The position numbers and the translations under genes were made by a program. Below the pieces are notes generated by a model. It was not told the DNA's origin. It did not search any database and worked only from the letters and a program-made list of their open reading frames with translations. Shown here one piece after another: positions 52,592-60,780 of a DNA stretch of 64,000 nucleotides. How positions within the stretch are numbered: position 1 is the stretch's first letter; every line of letters starts with the position of its first letter. Source of the DNA: Sphingobacteriaceae bacterium (lineage in GTDB: Bacteria; Bacteroidota; Bacteroidia; B-17B0; Aurantibacillaceae); the NCBI GenBank assembly GCA_002319075.1, contig NVQB01000001.1, positions 3,844,001-3,908,000 on the forward strand, given 5' to 3'.

Positions 52592-53191
52592 ATGAAAAAA
52601 TTTCTTTGTCTAGTTTTAATTGGCGCAGGATTAACAGTTGCAGCTCAACCTAAAAAAGCACCTAAAATGGCACCGGTACTTGCTCCAGGTTATTACATCG
52701 GAAGTAAGAACGATACAGTTAGAGGCGAGGTGCAAACAAACCCTGATCCGGAAATTGAGTTGTATACGAAATTTAATTTCAGACCCGCAAAAGGCGGTAA
52801 AGTAATGCCGGTAGATCCTAAAAAAGCTAAAGCTTATGGTTTTGAAGGAAGACATTTTGTAATGTTGAATAATGGTGGCGAAATGATGTACCTCGAGCGT
52901 CTTGCCGAAGGCAGATTAAATTTCTACGAACATAAACATATGGGAAAAGTAGATGGTTATGATGCCATTGTTGCCGATTATTACATGCAGGATACGCGCG
53001 CTGAAGGCGCTGACGCCGGGTTAAAAGAAATTACCAAGATCTCTAATAAATTTTATAAAAAAGATCTTAAGCCTTACATGAAAGATCAGGCAATGATTTG
53101 GACGGATCTTGATAAATTTACTTTTAATAGAGAGACAGTGAAAAATGCTATAATTGAATTTAATAAATATTATGCACCTACTGCTAACTAG
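52592..53191 (+). CDS. Exported protein of unknown function
   Basis: The 199-residue protein has a short signal peptide (L-C-L-V-L-I-G-A-G-L-T-V-A-A-Q) and no cysteine in the mature part. It has alternating charged and aromatic stretches such as P-G-Y-Y-I-G-S-K-N-D-T-V-R-G-E-V and Y-E-H-K-H-M-G-K-V-D-G-Y. No family was recognised. A full-consensus promoter and a strong terminator bracket it, so it is a single-gene unit that is probably well expressed. Location is probably periplasm or outer membrane, since no T9SS signal or lipobox is seen. Confidence 0.78.
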   Translation: MKKFLCLVLIGAGLTVAAQPKKAPKMAPVLAPGYYIGSKNDTVRGEVQTNPDPEIELYTKFNFRPAKGGKVMPVDPKKAKAYGFEGRHFVMLNNGGEMMYLERLAEGRLNFYEHKHMGKVDGYDAIVADYYMQDTRAEGADAGLKEITKISNKFYKKDLKPYMKDQAMIWTDLDKFTFNRETVKNAIIEFNKYYAPTAN

Positions 53192-53205
53192 TAGAGTGTT
53201 AAAAC

Positions 53206-53247
53206 AAAAAAAGCCGTCCCCAACCATGTGTTGGGGACGGCTTTTTT
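53206..53247 (+). terminator. Strong bidirectional-type terminator
   Basis: A tract of A, then GCCGTCCCCAAC paired with GTTGGGGACGGC around a short loop, then six T. With its A and T tracts it can serve both the rightward secreted-protein gene and the leftward tcdA gene that ends at 53263. Its core is nearly the same as the terminator at 45360-45402. Confidence 0.92.
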
Positions 53248-53262
53248 AATGCTCTGAAATGT

Positions 53263-54012
53263 TTATTTAGATGCTTTACCTGTATTCACTTCTTTCCATT
53301 GCACCAAATCTCTAATAACAACCGATGCACAGGTAAGTCCGAACGCTGCAGGCAAATATGAAATTGTGCCGTAGGCCGATTTTTTATACTTGCTTCCATC
53401 AGTTTTCATAATAGAATATTTAGCAGGAATCTCGGTGCTGTAAACTGATTTTATGCCCTTGTAAATATTCATATAGCGTAAACGCTTGCGCACATATTGG
53501 GCCATGGGACAAATATTTGTTTCTGCTATGTCTACCACTTTAATTTTGGTTGGATCCATCTTTCCACCAGCACCCATGCTGGATATGATACGTTGATTGT
53601 TGTAGTAAGCGGTTTGCAAAAGATAAAGCTTCGGCGAAATACTATCAATCGCATCGATAACATAAGAGAATTTCTGTGACATAAAGTCCTTCATATCATC
53701 CGGATTTTTAAACTGGTCAATGACCGTAAGATCTAAATCTGGATTTATAAGTTTTAAACGTTCACCCATTAAGTGTGCTTTGTTCATGCCGTGCGTAGAG
53801 CTCAAGGCTTGTAATTGACGGTTCCTGTTGGTAGGGTCAACCGTATCTCCGTCAATAATCGTCATTTTTCCAACACCGCTGCGACCTATGGCTTCTGCTG
53901 CGTATGAGCCAACACCACCTAAGCCCACAACCAATACGTGTGCATTATTTAATTTTTCTAATCCTTTTTGCCCTACTAAAAGGGCCGTGCGTTCCATCCA
54001 AGAAGTATCCAT
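53263..54012 (-). CDS. tcdA: tRNA threonylcarbamoyladenosine dehydratase (ThiF/MoeB fold)
   Basis: The 249-residue enzyme has the nucleotide-binding V-V-G-L-G-G-V-G-S-Y at 28-37, then I-I-D-G-D with Asp55 and N-R-N-R-Q near 62-66, typical of the E1-like/TcdA (YgdL) family. TcdA cyclises t6A37 in tRNA to ct6A in an ATP-dependent reaction. W-M-E-R-T near the N-terminus and the C-terminal T-I-S-Y-L-P-A-A-F-G support TcdA over MoeB or ThiF. Upstream on the same strand lies a TatD hydrolase gene, separated by an unusual non-coding element. Confidence 0.93.
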   Translation of the reverse strand: MDTSWMERTALLVGQKGLEKLNNAHVLVVGLGGVGSYAAEAIGRSGVGKMTIIDGDTVDPTNRNRQLQALSSTHGMNKAHLMGERLKLINPDLDLTVIDQFKNPDDMKDFMSQKFSYVIDAIDSISPKLYLLQTAYYNNQRIISSMGAGGKMDPTKIKVVDIAETNICPMAQYVRKRLRYMNIYKGIKSVYSTEIPAKYSIMKTDGSKYKKSAYGTISYLPAAFGLTCASVVIRDLVQWKEVNTGKASK

Positions 54013-54383
54013 GTCTCTTTATTTTTAGTGCCAATTTTTAGCCATTAATAAACACATAGATACATAGATTGAATAGAAAAGACAAGATGTCTAAAGTTAC
54101 ACATAGGATACTTCGCAAGCGAAGTATGGGTAACGCAACACGTCGGGTAAAATGGAACTATGTTGCTGAAGTTCTCGAACTTTAGATAATGTCCATAATA
54201 GTATTTATTCAATGCAAACATATAAGGGGCTGAGAAAGTATAGAGTTCAATCTGTGCTACTAAATTCAGCAGCTGGTCGGGCACCTAGAATTTGAAGCAA
54301 AGCTTCAACTTTATGTATTCTATGCAATCTTCAGCGTCAAATTGATTCTATGTTTCTATGTGTTTTAATTTTTAGATTAGGTT
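54013..54383. other. 371-bp region between TatD and tcdA holding an inverted-repeat element
   Basis: No credible gene is present. The region contains an inverted-repeat-bounded, hairpin-rich unit at 54051-54366, described separately. A 79-codon open frame crosses it on the minus strand but has no credible protein features. Confidence 0.6.
54051..54366. mobile_element. MITE/REP-like element with terminal inverted repeats and internal hairpins
   Basis: The left end, AAACACATAGATACATAGA at 54051-54069, is the near-perfect inverse of the right end at 54348-54366 (17 of the first 18 bases match). Inside lie a 9+9-base hairpin with a two-base loop at 54109-54128 (ATACTTCGC / GCGAAGTAT) and a 7+7-base hairpin with AAA loop at 54293-54309 (TTGAAGC / GCTTCAA). 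A smaller AAGTTC-TC-GAACTT stem lies near 54170-54184. No transposase is encoded. Size, ends and lack of coding content fit a non-autonomous mobile element or structured repeat; other copies are needed for proof. Confidence 0.55.
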
Positions 54384-55031
54384 TTACAATTTAAAGTTAA
54401 AGACTTTTTCGAAATTACTTTGTAATTGCTGTTTAATAATCTCTTCATCAATTCCTAAAAGTTCGGTTGCTTTTCTGTAAACATATTTTATCGAAAGATC
54501 TGCATCGTCGGTTTCTAGGAAGAAATTTTTGCGCCCCACATTTTTAATGGCCTTGGCAGCGTTAGATTCGTAGCCTAAAAGTGCTTTACCAAAAGAAAAA
54601 TAAAGTCCTTCGTTCACGAGTATGCGCGCAATATTTTCGTTGTTATTAAAGCCGTGTACAATTACGGGTACTTTGTTATCGTTGAGGTTAAGGCAATTTA
54701 TTAATTCGTTAAAAGCTTTTACACAGTGAATGATAAGGGGTTTATTTACCAGGTTCGCAATTTTAATTTGCTCAATAAAAACCTCCTGCTGAAGTTCGAA
54801 ATCTACCTTGCTTAGTTTATCAAGTCCGCATTCGCCAACAGCAAGACAGCGTTTTTCATGGACCGAAATTTTTAAGTTTCGTAAATCTTCGAGGTAAGTC
54901 TCTTTTTGAATGTACCAGGGATGCAGTCCGTAAGAATAATGATTTGGTTTATCTGTTGTTCCAATGCTGAGATTTACCAATTCTAACTTGGCGTCATACA
55001 GCTGTGTATGCGTATGGATGTTGATAAACAC
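54384..55031 (-). CDS. TatD-family metal-dependent hydrolase
   Basis: The 215-residue TIM-barrel protein has the metal-binding N-I-H-T-H-T with His6 and His8. Also present are A-V-G-E-C-G-L-D with Glu67, I-I-H-C near 101-104, and a late L-E-T-D-D-A-D that supplies the last acidic ligand. E. coli TatD is a 3'-5' DNA/RNA exonuclease; at 215 residues this is somewhat shorter than the usual 250-260. It probably once formed a unit with tcdA downstream. Confidence 0.88.
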   Translation of the reverse strand: MFINIHTHTQLYDAKLELVNLSIGTTDKPNHYSYGLHPWYIQKETYLEDLRNLKISVHEKRCLAVGECGLDKLSKVDFELQQEVFIEQIKIANLVNKPLIIHCVKAFNELINCLNLNDNKVPVIVHGFNNNENIARILVNEGLYFSFGKALLGYESNAAKAIKNVGRKNFFLETDDADLSIKYVYRKATELLGIDEEIIKQQLQSNFEKVFNFKL

Positions 55032-55101
55032 GATTAATTTTTTTTAGAGACCGAATTATTTCCTGCATCAAACTTAGTAACTTTAAAACTTACTACTAAA
55101 G

Positions 55102-56514
55102 ATGAATTCAGATAATTATAACAAAGTAACGTCAATAAACTTTTCCGAGCTCGAAACCCTTGTGGGAAAAGACTTTATAAGTTCGGGTACCGAACAACTT
55201 GAAAAGTACGGGCAGGATGAGACCGAAGACTTTGTTTTTTTACCCGAAGTGGTTGTAAAACCTCAAACGGTAGAGCAGGTAAGTGCTATAGCCCGACTCT
55301 GTAATGCTCACAAAATTCCTTTAACAACGCGCGGGGCGGGAACAGGATTAAGCGGCGGAGCGCTACCTGTAAAAGGCGGCGTATTAATGAGCATGGAGAA
55401 ATTCAATAAAATTATCCAGATAGATGAGGCAAATTTACAGGCAACGGTTGAACCTTGTGTAATCAATTATATTTTTCAGGAAGAAGTAAAAAAACTAGGC
55501 TTATTTTACCCTCCTGATCCAGCGAGCTGGGGAAGTTGCAGCCTGGGCGGAAATGTAGCTCACAGCAGCGGAGGTCCCAAAGCCGTGAAATATGGCACAA
55601 CCCGCGATTATGTCTTAAATCTCGAAATCGTGTTGCCCAATGGCGAAATTATCTGGACAGGCGCAAATACCTTAAAATATTCCACAGGTTATAACCTCAC
55701 ACATTTAATGGTGGGCAGCGAGGGCACTTTAGGCATTATTACCAAAATTGTTTTTAAACTTATTCCCCTTCCAAAACACGATCTCTTAATGCTGATTCCT
55801 TTTACAAGTGCCGAACAGGCTTGTAAAGCGGTAGGAGAAGTTTTTCGTGCCGGAATAACTCCTAGCGCTATGGAATTTATGGAGCGCGACGCTATTGACT
55901 GGAGTATTAAGTATTCAGGCGATGTTAATTTTGCGATCAAAGCAGAATGGCGAGCTCTACTATTAGTGGAAGTGGACGGCAATGACATGGAAGTGCTGAT
56001 GAAAGACTGTGAAATGATTGGCGAAGTAATGCAAGCGAATGAATGCGACGAGATCTTATTTGCAGATAGCGCTGAGCAGAAAAATGCTTTATGGAAAATT
56101 CGGCGGAAAGTGGGTGAGGCGGTGAAAAGTAACAGTGTTTATAAAGAAGAAGACACAGTGGTGCCAAGAGCTGAATTACCCCGGCTTTTAAAAGGTGTAA
56201 AAGAGATTGGCGCCCGTTATGGATTTAAATCTGTTTGTTACGGACATGCCGGAGATGGCAATCTTCACGTTAACATTATCAAAGGCGATTTAAGTGATGA
56301 TGTTTGGGAGAATGATCTTCCAAAAGGTATTAAAGAGATTTTTGAATTGTGTAAAGCCTTAGGTGGAACCATTAGTGGGGAGCATGGTATTGGTCTTGTG
56401 CAGAAAGAATATTTGCCAATAGTTTTCAGTGCCTATCACCTCGAAGTAATGAAAGGCATTAAAAAAGTTTTTGATCCCAACTATATTTTAAATCCGGGAA
56501 AGATTTTTGATTGA
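55102..56514 (+). CDS. FAD-linked oxidase, GlcD / D-lactate dehydrogenase type
   Basis: The 470-residue flavoprotein has the FAD-binding loop T-T-R-G-A-G-T-G-L-S-G-G near 78-89, G-S-E-G-T-L-G-I-I near 208-216, and C-terminal signatures Y-G-H-A-G-D-G-N-L-H-V-N and I-S-G-E-H-G-I-G. These fit the glycolate oxidase GlcD / D-lactate dehydrogenase group that oxidises 2-hydroxy acids. GlcE and GlcF, needed for glycolate oxidase, are not adjacent, so D-lactate or another hydroxy acid is as likely. Confidence 0.92.
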   Translation: MNSDNYNKVTSINFSELETLVGKDFISSGTEQLEKYGQDETEDFVFLPEVVVKPQTVEQVSAIARLCNAHKIPLTTRGAGTGLSGGALPVKGGVLMSMEKFNKIIQIDEANLQATVEPCVINYIFQEEVKKLGLFYPPDPASWGSCSLGGNVAHSSGGPKAVKYGTTRDYVLNLEIVLPNGEIIWTGANTLKYSTGYNLTHLMVGSEGTLGIITKIVFKLIPLPKHDLLMLIPFTSAEQACKAVGEVFRAGITPSAMEFMERDAIDWSIKYSGDVNFAIKAEWRALLLVEVDGNDMEVLMKDCEMIGEVMQANECDEILFADSAEQKNALWKIRRKVGEAVKSNSVYKEEDTVVPRAELPRLLKGVKEIGARYGFKSVCYGHAGDGNLHVNIIKGDLSDDVWENDLPKGIKEIFELCKALGGTISGEHGIGLVQKEYLPIVFSAYHLEVMKGIKKVFDPNYILNPGKIFD

Positions 56515-56621
56515 AAGTGAGTGCGAAGGAAAGGTTAATTAATACTGCATTAAGCTGTATTTCCAGCATTAAAGGGTGATCTAGATTATTTTACTAACTT
56601 GTAAATTAAATTTAATCAGCC

Positions 56622-57506
56622 ATGAGAATATTTATCTTCTTGTTTTTTTGCGTTTTATTTTGCAAAGACCTTTTGGCGCAGGTAGTTTTCTGTCCACCAG
56701 GTGCGGAATGGCATTACAATTTCGCGATGAATTCGACCCAAATTGAGAATGAGCACATAAAATATGTAAGAGACACGGTTATTGGACAGAGTACCGTAAA
56801 GTTGCTCGCTCATACCCGCTTTTATCATAATTGTAGTACGCCCCAGGGAAATCAATACACCATGCTCAGGCAAAATGGCGATACTATTTTTTTTAAAAAC
56901 TTTGCTAGCCAGAATACATGGCAAATATTGTACAATTTTGCCTGCCAGCCAGGGCAAAGTTGGCAAACCACTTTTAAAACGGCAGATGGCATGTCAGTGG
57001 TCACAAGCTCTTACATGGTAAGCGCCGTAACTACTGTCACCGTAAATAACTTGAGCTTAAAAAAAATGAATCTCGGAAACAATCAGGTAACAGAGCGCCT
57101 GGGTTGCGATAAATTTTTGTTTATGCTTAGCAATCCTGCGGGATGCAGTACCGGTTTGTTCGCTGGCAATCTTTGTTACAGTGATAGTTCATTGGGGTTA
57201 GTGCAGTATTCGAATTTGTCTTGTTACAATGATGGCGTCACAGGTATCAAAGGTATGGACTTCCAACTTTTTAAAGTCTACCCTAATCCAGTAAATGATT
57301 TTATCTCTGTTGAAGACATGGATTCTGAGTTATCAAATGCGGATTATTCTTTTTGCTTGAAAGATATTTTCGGGCACAGTTTGATGGAAGATATTAGTCT
57401 TAGTGAAAGCCGAATAAATGTTAGTGCTCTACCAAAAGGGATTTATTTTCTGCACATTTTTAAAAATGAAAGATTAATATCTACTCAGAAAATTCTGAAG
57501 GATTGA
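56622..57506 (+). CDS. Secreted protein with type A T9SS sorting domain
   Basis: The 294-residue protein has a signal peptide (F-I-F-L-F-F-C-V-L-F-C-K-D-L-L-A-Q). Its C-terminal sorting domain has V-Y-P-N-P-V-N-D-F-I-S, G-I-Y-F-L-H-I-F and a basic end. The body (about 25-215) holds several Cys (C-P-P-G-A-E-W near the mature start, N-C-S-T-P-Q-G, G-C-S-T-G) and many Trp and Tyr. No enzyme family was recognised. It is followed by an M43 protease gene whose ATG lies 80 bases after this stop. Confidence 0.85.
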   Translation: MRIFIFLFFCVLFCKDLLAQVVFCPPGAEWHYNFAMNSTQIENEHIKYVRDTVIGQSTVKLLAHTRFYHNCSTPQGNQYTMLRQNGDTIFFKNFASQNTWQILYNFACQPGQSWQTTFKTADGMSVVTSSYMVSAVTTVTVNNLSLKKMNLGNNQVTERLGCDKFLFMLSNPAGCSTGLFAGNLCYSDSSLGLVQYSNLSCYNDGVTGIKGMDFQLFKVYPNPVNDFISVEDMDSELSNADYSFCLKDIFGHSLMEDISLSESRINVSALPKGIYFLHIFKNERLISTQKILKD

Positions 57507-57586
57507 ACAGAATATCATTGGAACAGCCCTTGCCAATACTTTTCAATTTCGTACATTCACTGAATAGCTTAGCTTGCAATTTAGAC

Positions 57587-59563
57587 ATGAAAACATTTTT
57601 TACTTCTCTCTTTTTCTTAGTTTTTTTATTTATAAACGCGCAGGAACCTGTGAAAAGAACTTGCGGTACTGAAACTCCCGGCGAGGCCTGGGATAAGTGG
57701 TTTAACGAAAAAGTAAAGGAATTTATTGAGAATAATCCGCAAGCGAAAGAGCAGGCTAACTATACCATTCCTGTTATTTTTCATGTGATCTACGACAATC
57801 AACCCGTGGGAACTTTTCCGAATTTAACCCAGGCGCAAATTCATTCTCAGATACCAATTCTCAACAACGACTTTGCAGGAACCGGCTTTAATGTTTCTAA
57901 CTTTTCCTCCACCACATTTAACCAGGCTCTCATCGCAAACTGTAATATTACCTTTTGTCTTGCTAAAAAAGATCCTACTGGAGCAACTCTCAATGAACCG
58001 GGAATTCACCGTGTCAGTTACAGCGCTTCCGGCTGGACAAATCCCGCCAGCTTTACAACTCAGGCTTCTTTTAAAAATTACATGGATGGCACCATTAAAT
58101 CAAACTCCATCTGGGATCCATCGCGTTATCTAAATATCTGGATCTCCGACGTAAATACAACAGTTGGTTTATTGGGATACGCTACTTTTCCTCCAGCCTC
58201 AGGTCTAACCGGAATGCCGGCGCAGGGCACTATCCTGGATGATGGGGTTTGGTGCTGGTCGAGAGCCATTGGGGATGTTGGTTTTTTAAATAATGCTTAC
58301 AGCAAAGGAAGAACCGTTACGCATGAAGTAGGGCATTACCTTGGTTTACGACACATTTGGGGAGATTCAAATTGTGGAACGGATTATTGTAATGATACAC
58401 CCACACAACAAGCAGAAAATACAACCTGTCCAACTTTTCCGCATGTAACCTGTAGCAATGGTCCGAACGGAGATATGTTTATGAATTTTATGGACTATTG
58501 TTATGATGCCTGTCTGTATATGTTTACCGGCGACCAGCGCACGCGCATGCAAACTGCCATGGCGAACTCCACATTACGAAAAAATTTAACTGCCAGTGCG
58601 GCCACACTTTGTGCCGGTTCTGACGCATGTACGTATACCATCACTAACTTTTCAAGTACCGATACTTTACAATCTTATCGCCGTTCTACTGCCGCTTCAT
58701 CAGATGCTTTCTGTTTGCAAGGTCCAGGTAAAGCGGGTTACATAGTAGGTTCTAACTGTTACGGAGATAAAGAAAAAGCAGAGTTTTATGCTGGTTCAAA
58801 ATACGCTAGTGTTACCGGGCCACATGTATCGGGGGTTGTAGTTTTGTTTTACCAGTATATTAATACAGGCACAGACGGTACGGGGAATGTAGGTCTTAAC
58901 CTTTATAGCGGCACATCTGCAAACACGGCTCCGGGCAGTTTGTTGGGGTCTATTTCTGAAAATCTTTCTACCATTGCTGCAACCACCAATACAAATGGGG
59001 TTAACTTTTGTGGAAATCCTAATTTGGCTTTTGCTAATCCTATTATCATGCCATTTAAATTTAATTTTACATCACCTGTACCTGTGCCACAAAGTGGTTT
59101 TTTTGCTTCTGTAGTTCTTCCAACATCTTCAAATGATACTGTTGCCATACTTGATAAAAGAACGGGAACTACTAACACGGCCTGGGAAAAGTGGGATAAT
59201 AATATCTGGCACGATATGAAATCAGCCTGGGGGGATGTTCGCAATTTTAATCTTGCTATTCTTCCTGTTATTGAATGTGGCCCTGTGGGTTTAAAAAATA
59301 ATTCTATTTTATTTTCAGGCGTTGATTTGTTTCCAAATCCCTCAAATGGCGATTTTACCATTGTAACCACACTTCCCACGGTACAACGGCTAAAAATAAA
59401 TGTTTATTCTATGATGGGGCAATTGGTTTACCAGGATGTAGTGGAACAGGCAAAACAAAATCTTATTGAAATAAAAATGCACGATCAGTCACCTGGAATT
59501 TATTTTGTACAACTGGATAATGGAGAAGAGAAAGTTGTAAAGCGGATGATTTTGACGCGATAG
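57587..59563 (+). CDS. Secreted M43-family (pappalysin-like) zinc metalloprotease with type A T9SS sorting domain
   Basis: About 658 residues. The ATG at 57587 is chosen because it starts the signal peptide (L-F-F-L-V-F-L-F-I-N-A-Q); the frame runs back to a TTG at 57503 that overlaps the previous gene. The extended zinc motif H-E-V-G-H-Y-L-G-L-R-H lies near residue 246, and the Met-turn M-N-F-M-D-Y-C follows near 302, as in cytophagalysin/pappalysin proteases. A beta-rich domain occupies about 370-570. The C-terminus has F-P-N-P-S-N-G-D-F-T-I ... G-I-Y-F-V-Q-L, a type A sorting domain. It probably digests extracellular protein. Confidence 0.93.
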   Translation: MKTFFTSLFFLVFLFINAQEPVKRTCGTETPGEAWDKWFNEKVKEFIENNPQAKEQANYTIPVIFHVIYDNQPVGTFPNLTQAQIHSQIPILNNDFAGTGFNVSNFSSTTFNQALIANCNITFCLAKKDPTGATLNEPGIHRVSYSASGWTNPASFTTQASFKNYMDGTIKSNSIWDPSRYLNIWISDVNTTVGLLGYATFPPASGLTGMPAQGTILDDGVWCWSRAIGDVGFLNNAYSKGRTVTHEVGHYLGLRHIWGDSNCGTDYCNDTPTQQAENTTCPTFPHVTCSNGPNGDMFMNFMDYCYDACLYMFTGDQRTRMQTAMANSTLRKNLTASAATLCAGSDACTYTITNFSSTDTLQSYRRSTAASSDAFCLQGPGKAGYIVGSNCYGDKEKAEFYAGSKYASVTGPHVSGVVVLFYQYINTGTDGTGNVGLNLYSGTSANTAPGSLLGSISENLSTIAATTNTNGVNFCGNPNLAFANPIIMPFKFNFTSPVPVPQSGFFASVVLPTSSNDTVAILDKRTGTTNTAWEKWDNNIWHDMKSAWGDVRNFNLAILPVIECGPVGLKNNSILFSGVDLFPNPSNGDFTIVTTLPTVQRLKINVYSMMGQLVYQDVVEQAKQNLIEIKMHDQSPGIYFVQLDNGEEKVVKRMILTR

Positions 59564-59697
59564 CAGGGATGTCGGGAGGGGGTAGCCTTTAGTTTAGGTA
59601 ATAGGTAAAACCTGGAACGGGAAACAGTAAAGAAGAAGAGATCTTATTCTTGTAGAAGAAACAAAAAACCAGGAACAAAAAAAACAGGAACGTAGAT

Positions 59698-60774
59698 CTA
59701 TTCCAGAACTTTATCTTTTGTGTATTTTCTCCATTTTTCAAGAACAGCCTGCATGTCGTTAGGAATGGGACTGTCGAAAAACAATTTCTCGCCTGTTATA
59801 GGATGCGTAATACCCAGAGTTTTGGCGTGTAAGGCCTGACGTGGAAGCAGATCAAAACAATTCTGAATAAACTGCTTGTATTTTGCTGTATTTATTCCTT
59901 TTAAAATAGTGTCTCCGCCATATTCATTGTCGTTAAACAAAGGATGTCCTATACTTTTAAAATGCACGCGGATCTGGTGTGTACGCCCGGTCTCCAATTT
60001 GCATTCTACAAAAGTGATGTAGCCAAAACGTTCAATAACTTTATAGTGCGTTATTGCATGTTTGCCATGTTCGCTATCCGGTGGAAAAGCATACATTTTT
60101 TTACGGTCCTTTAAATCTCGTCCAACATTTGCAACAATGGTTCCTTCATCTTCTTTTAAATCGCCCCAGCAAATAGCAATGTATTTTCGGTCCATGGTAC
60201 GGTCGTAAAAATCTTTTGCAAGCCTCGTCATGGCCAGTTCGGTTTTAGCTATGATGATAATGCCCGAAGTATTTTTGTCGATGCGATGCACCAAACCCGG
60301 ACGATCTAAATAAAGGTCGTTGTTGAGTTTTGTTTTTGAGGTTGGTAAATTTGTAAAATGATAAAGTAATGCATTCACTAAAGTGCCGGTGTAATTTCCA
60401 TAAGCAGGATGAACTACCATACCTGGCTTTTTATTTACAAGAGCAATGTAGTCGTCCTCAAACGTAATATCGAGCGGAATATTTTCAGGAAGAATTTCAG
60501 AAGTTCTCGGTGGTACTGTAAGAACAATGGAGATCTCATCAAAAGGTTTGATCTTGTAGTTCGATTTTACCGCTTTTCCGTTTACCAGTACAAATCCAGC
60601 GTCGCAGGCATTCTGAACCTTGGTCCGTGTGGTGTTGGCCACGCGTATCATGATAAATTTATCAATACGCATGGTCACCTGGCCTTTTTCAACCTTTATA
60701 TTATGGTGTTCAAAAAGTGCTTGTTCTTCATCGGAATTCAAATCATCCGGTCCTTCATCAAAATCAGCCATCAC
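59698..60774 (-). CDS. rluD: Large-subunit rRNA pseudouridine synthase, RluD type
   Basis: The 358-residue protein has an N-terminal S4 RNA-binding domain near 33-90 (R-I-D-K-F-I-M-I-R). The RluA-family catalytic motif L-V-H-R-I-D-K-N-T-S-G has Asp166. G-R-T-H-Q-I-R-V-H follows near 270. The substrate is probably helix 69 of 23S rRNA, judged by resemblance to RluD. It follows a T9SS cargo gene by 6 bases in a PASTA - T9SS cargo - rluD run; PASTA and rluD together recur in Bacteroidota. Confidence 0.94.
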   Translation of the reverse strand: MMADFDEGPDDLNSDEEQALFEHHNIKVEKGQVTMRIDKFIMIRVANTTRTKVQNACDAGFVLVNGKAVKSNYKIKPFDEISIVLTVPPRTSEILPENIPLDITFEDDYIALVNKKPGMVVHPAYGNYTGTLVNALLYHFTNLPTSKTKLNNDLYLDRPGLVHRIDKNTSGIIIIAKTELAMTRLAKDFYDRTMDRKYIAICWGDLKEDEGTIVANVGRDLKDRKKMYAFPPDSEHGKHAITHYKVIERFGYITFVECKLETGRTHQIRVHFKSIGHPLFNDNEYGGDTILKGINTAKYKQFIQNCFDLLPRQALHAKTLGITHPITGEKLFFDSPIPNDMQAVLEKWRKYTKDKVLE

Positions 60775-60780
60775 AAAAAA

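Noticed and set aside
54045-54284. 79-codon minus-strand open frame between TatD and tcdA
   Set aside because: It spans the inverted-repeat element, including its left end and main hairpin, and shows no protein features. It is most likely a chance frame in a repeat.
58903-59379. 158-codon minus-strand open frame
   Set aside because: It lies fully antisense to the well-supported M43 metalloprotease gene, and composition follows from the sense codons.
59564-59697. Possible small feature in the gap before rluD, with two CAGGAAC-type repeats in A-rich sequence
   Set aside because: The repeats are too short and the flanking sequence is low complexity. No hairpin, promoter or open frame supports a feature.
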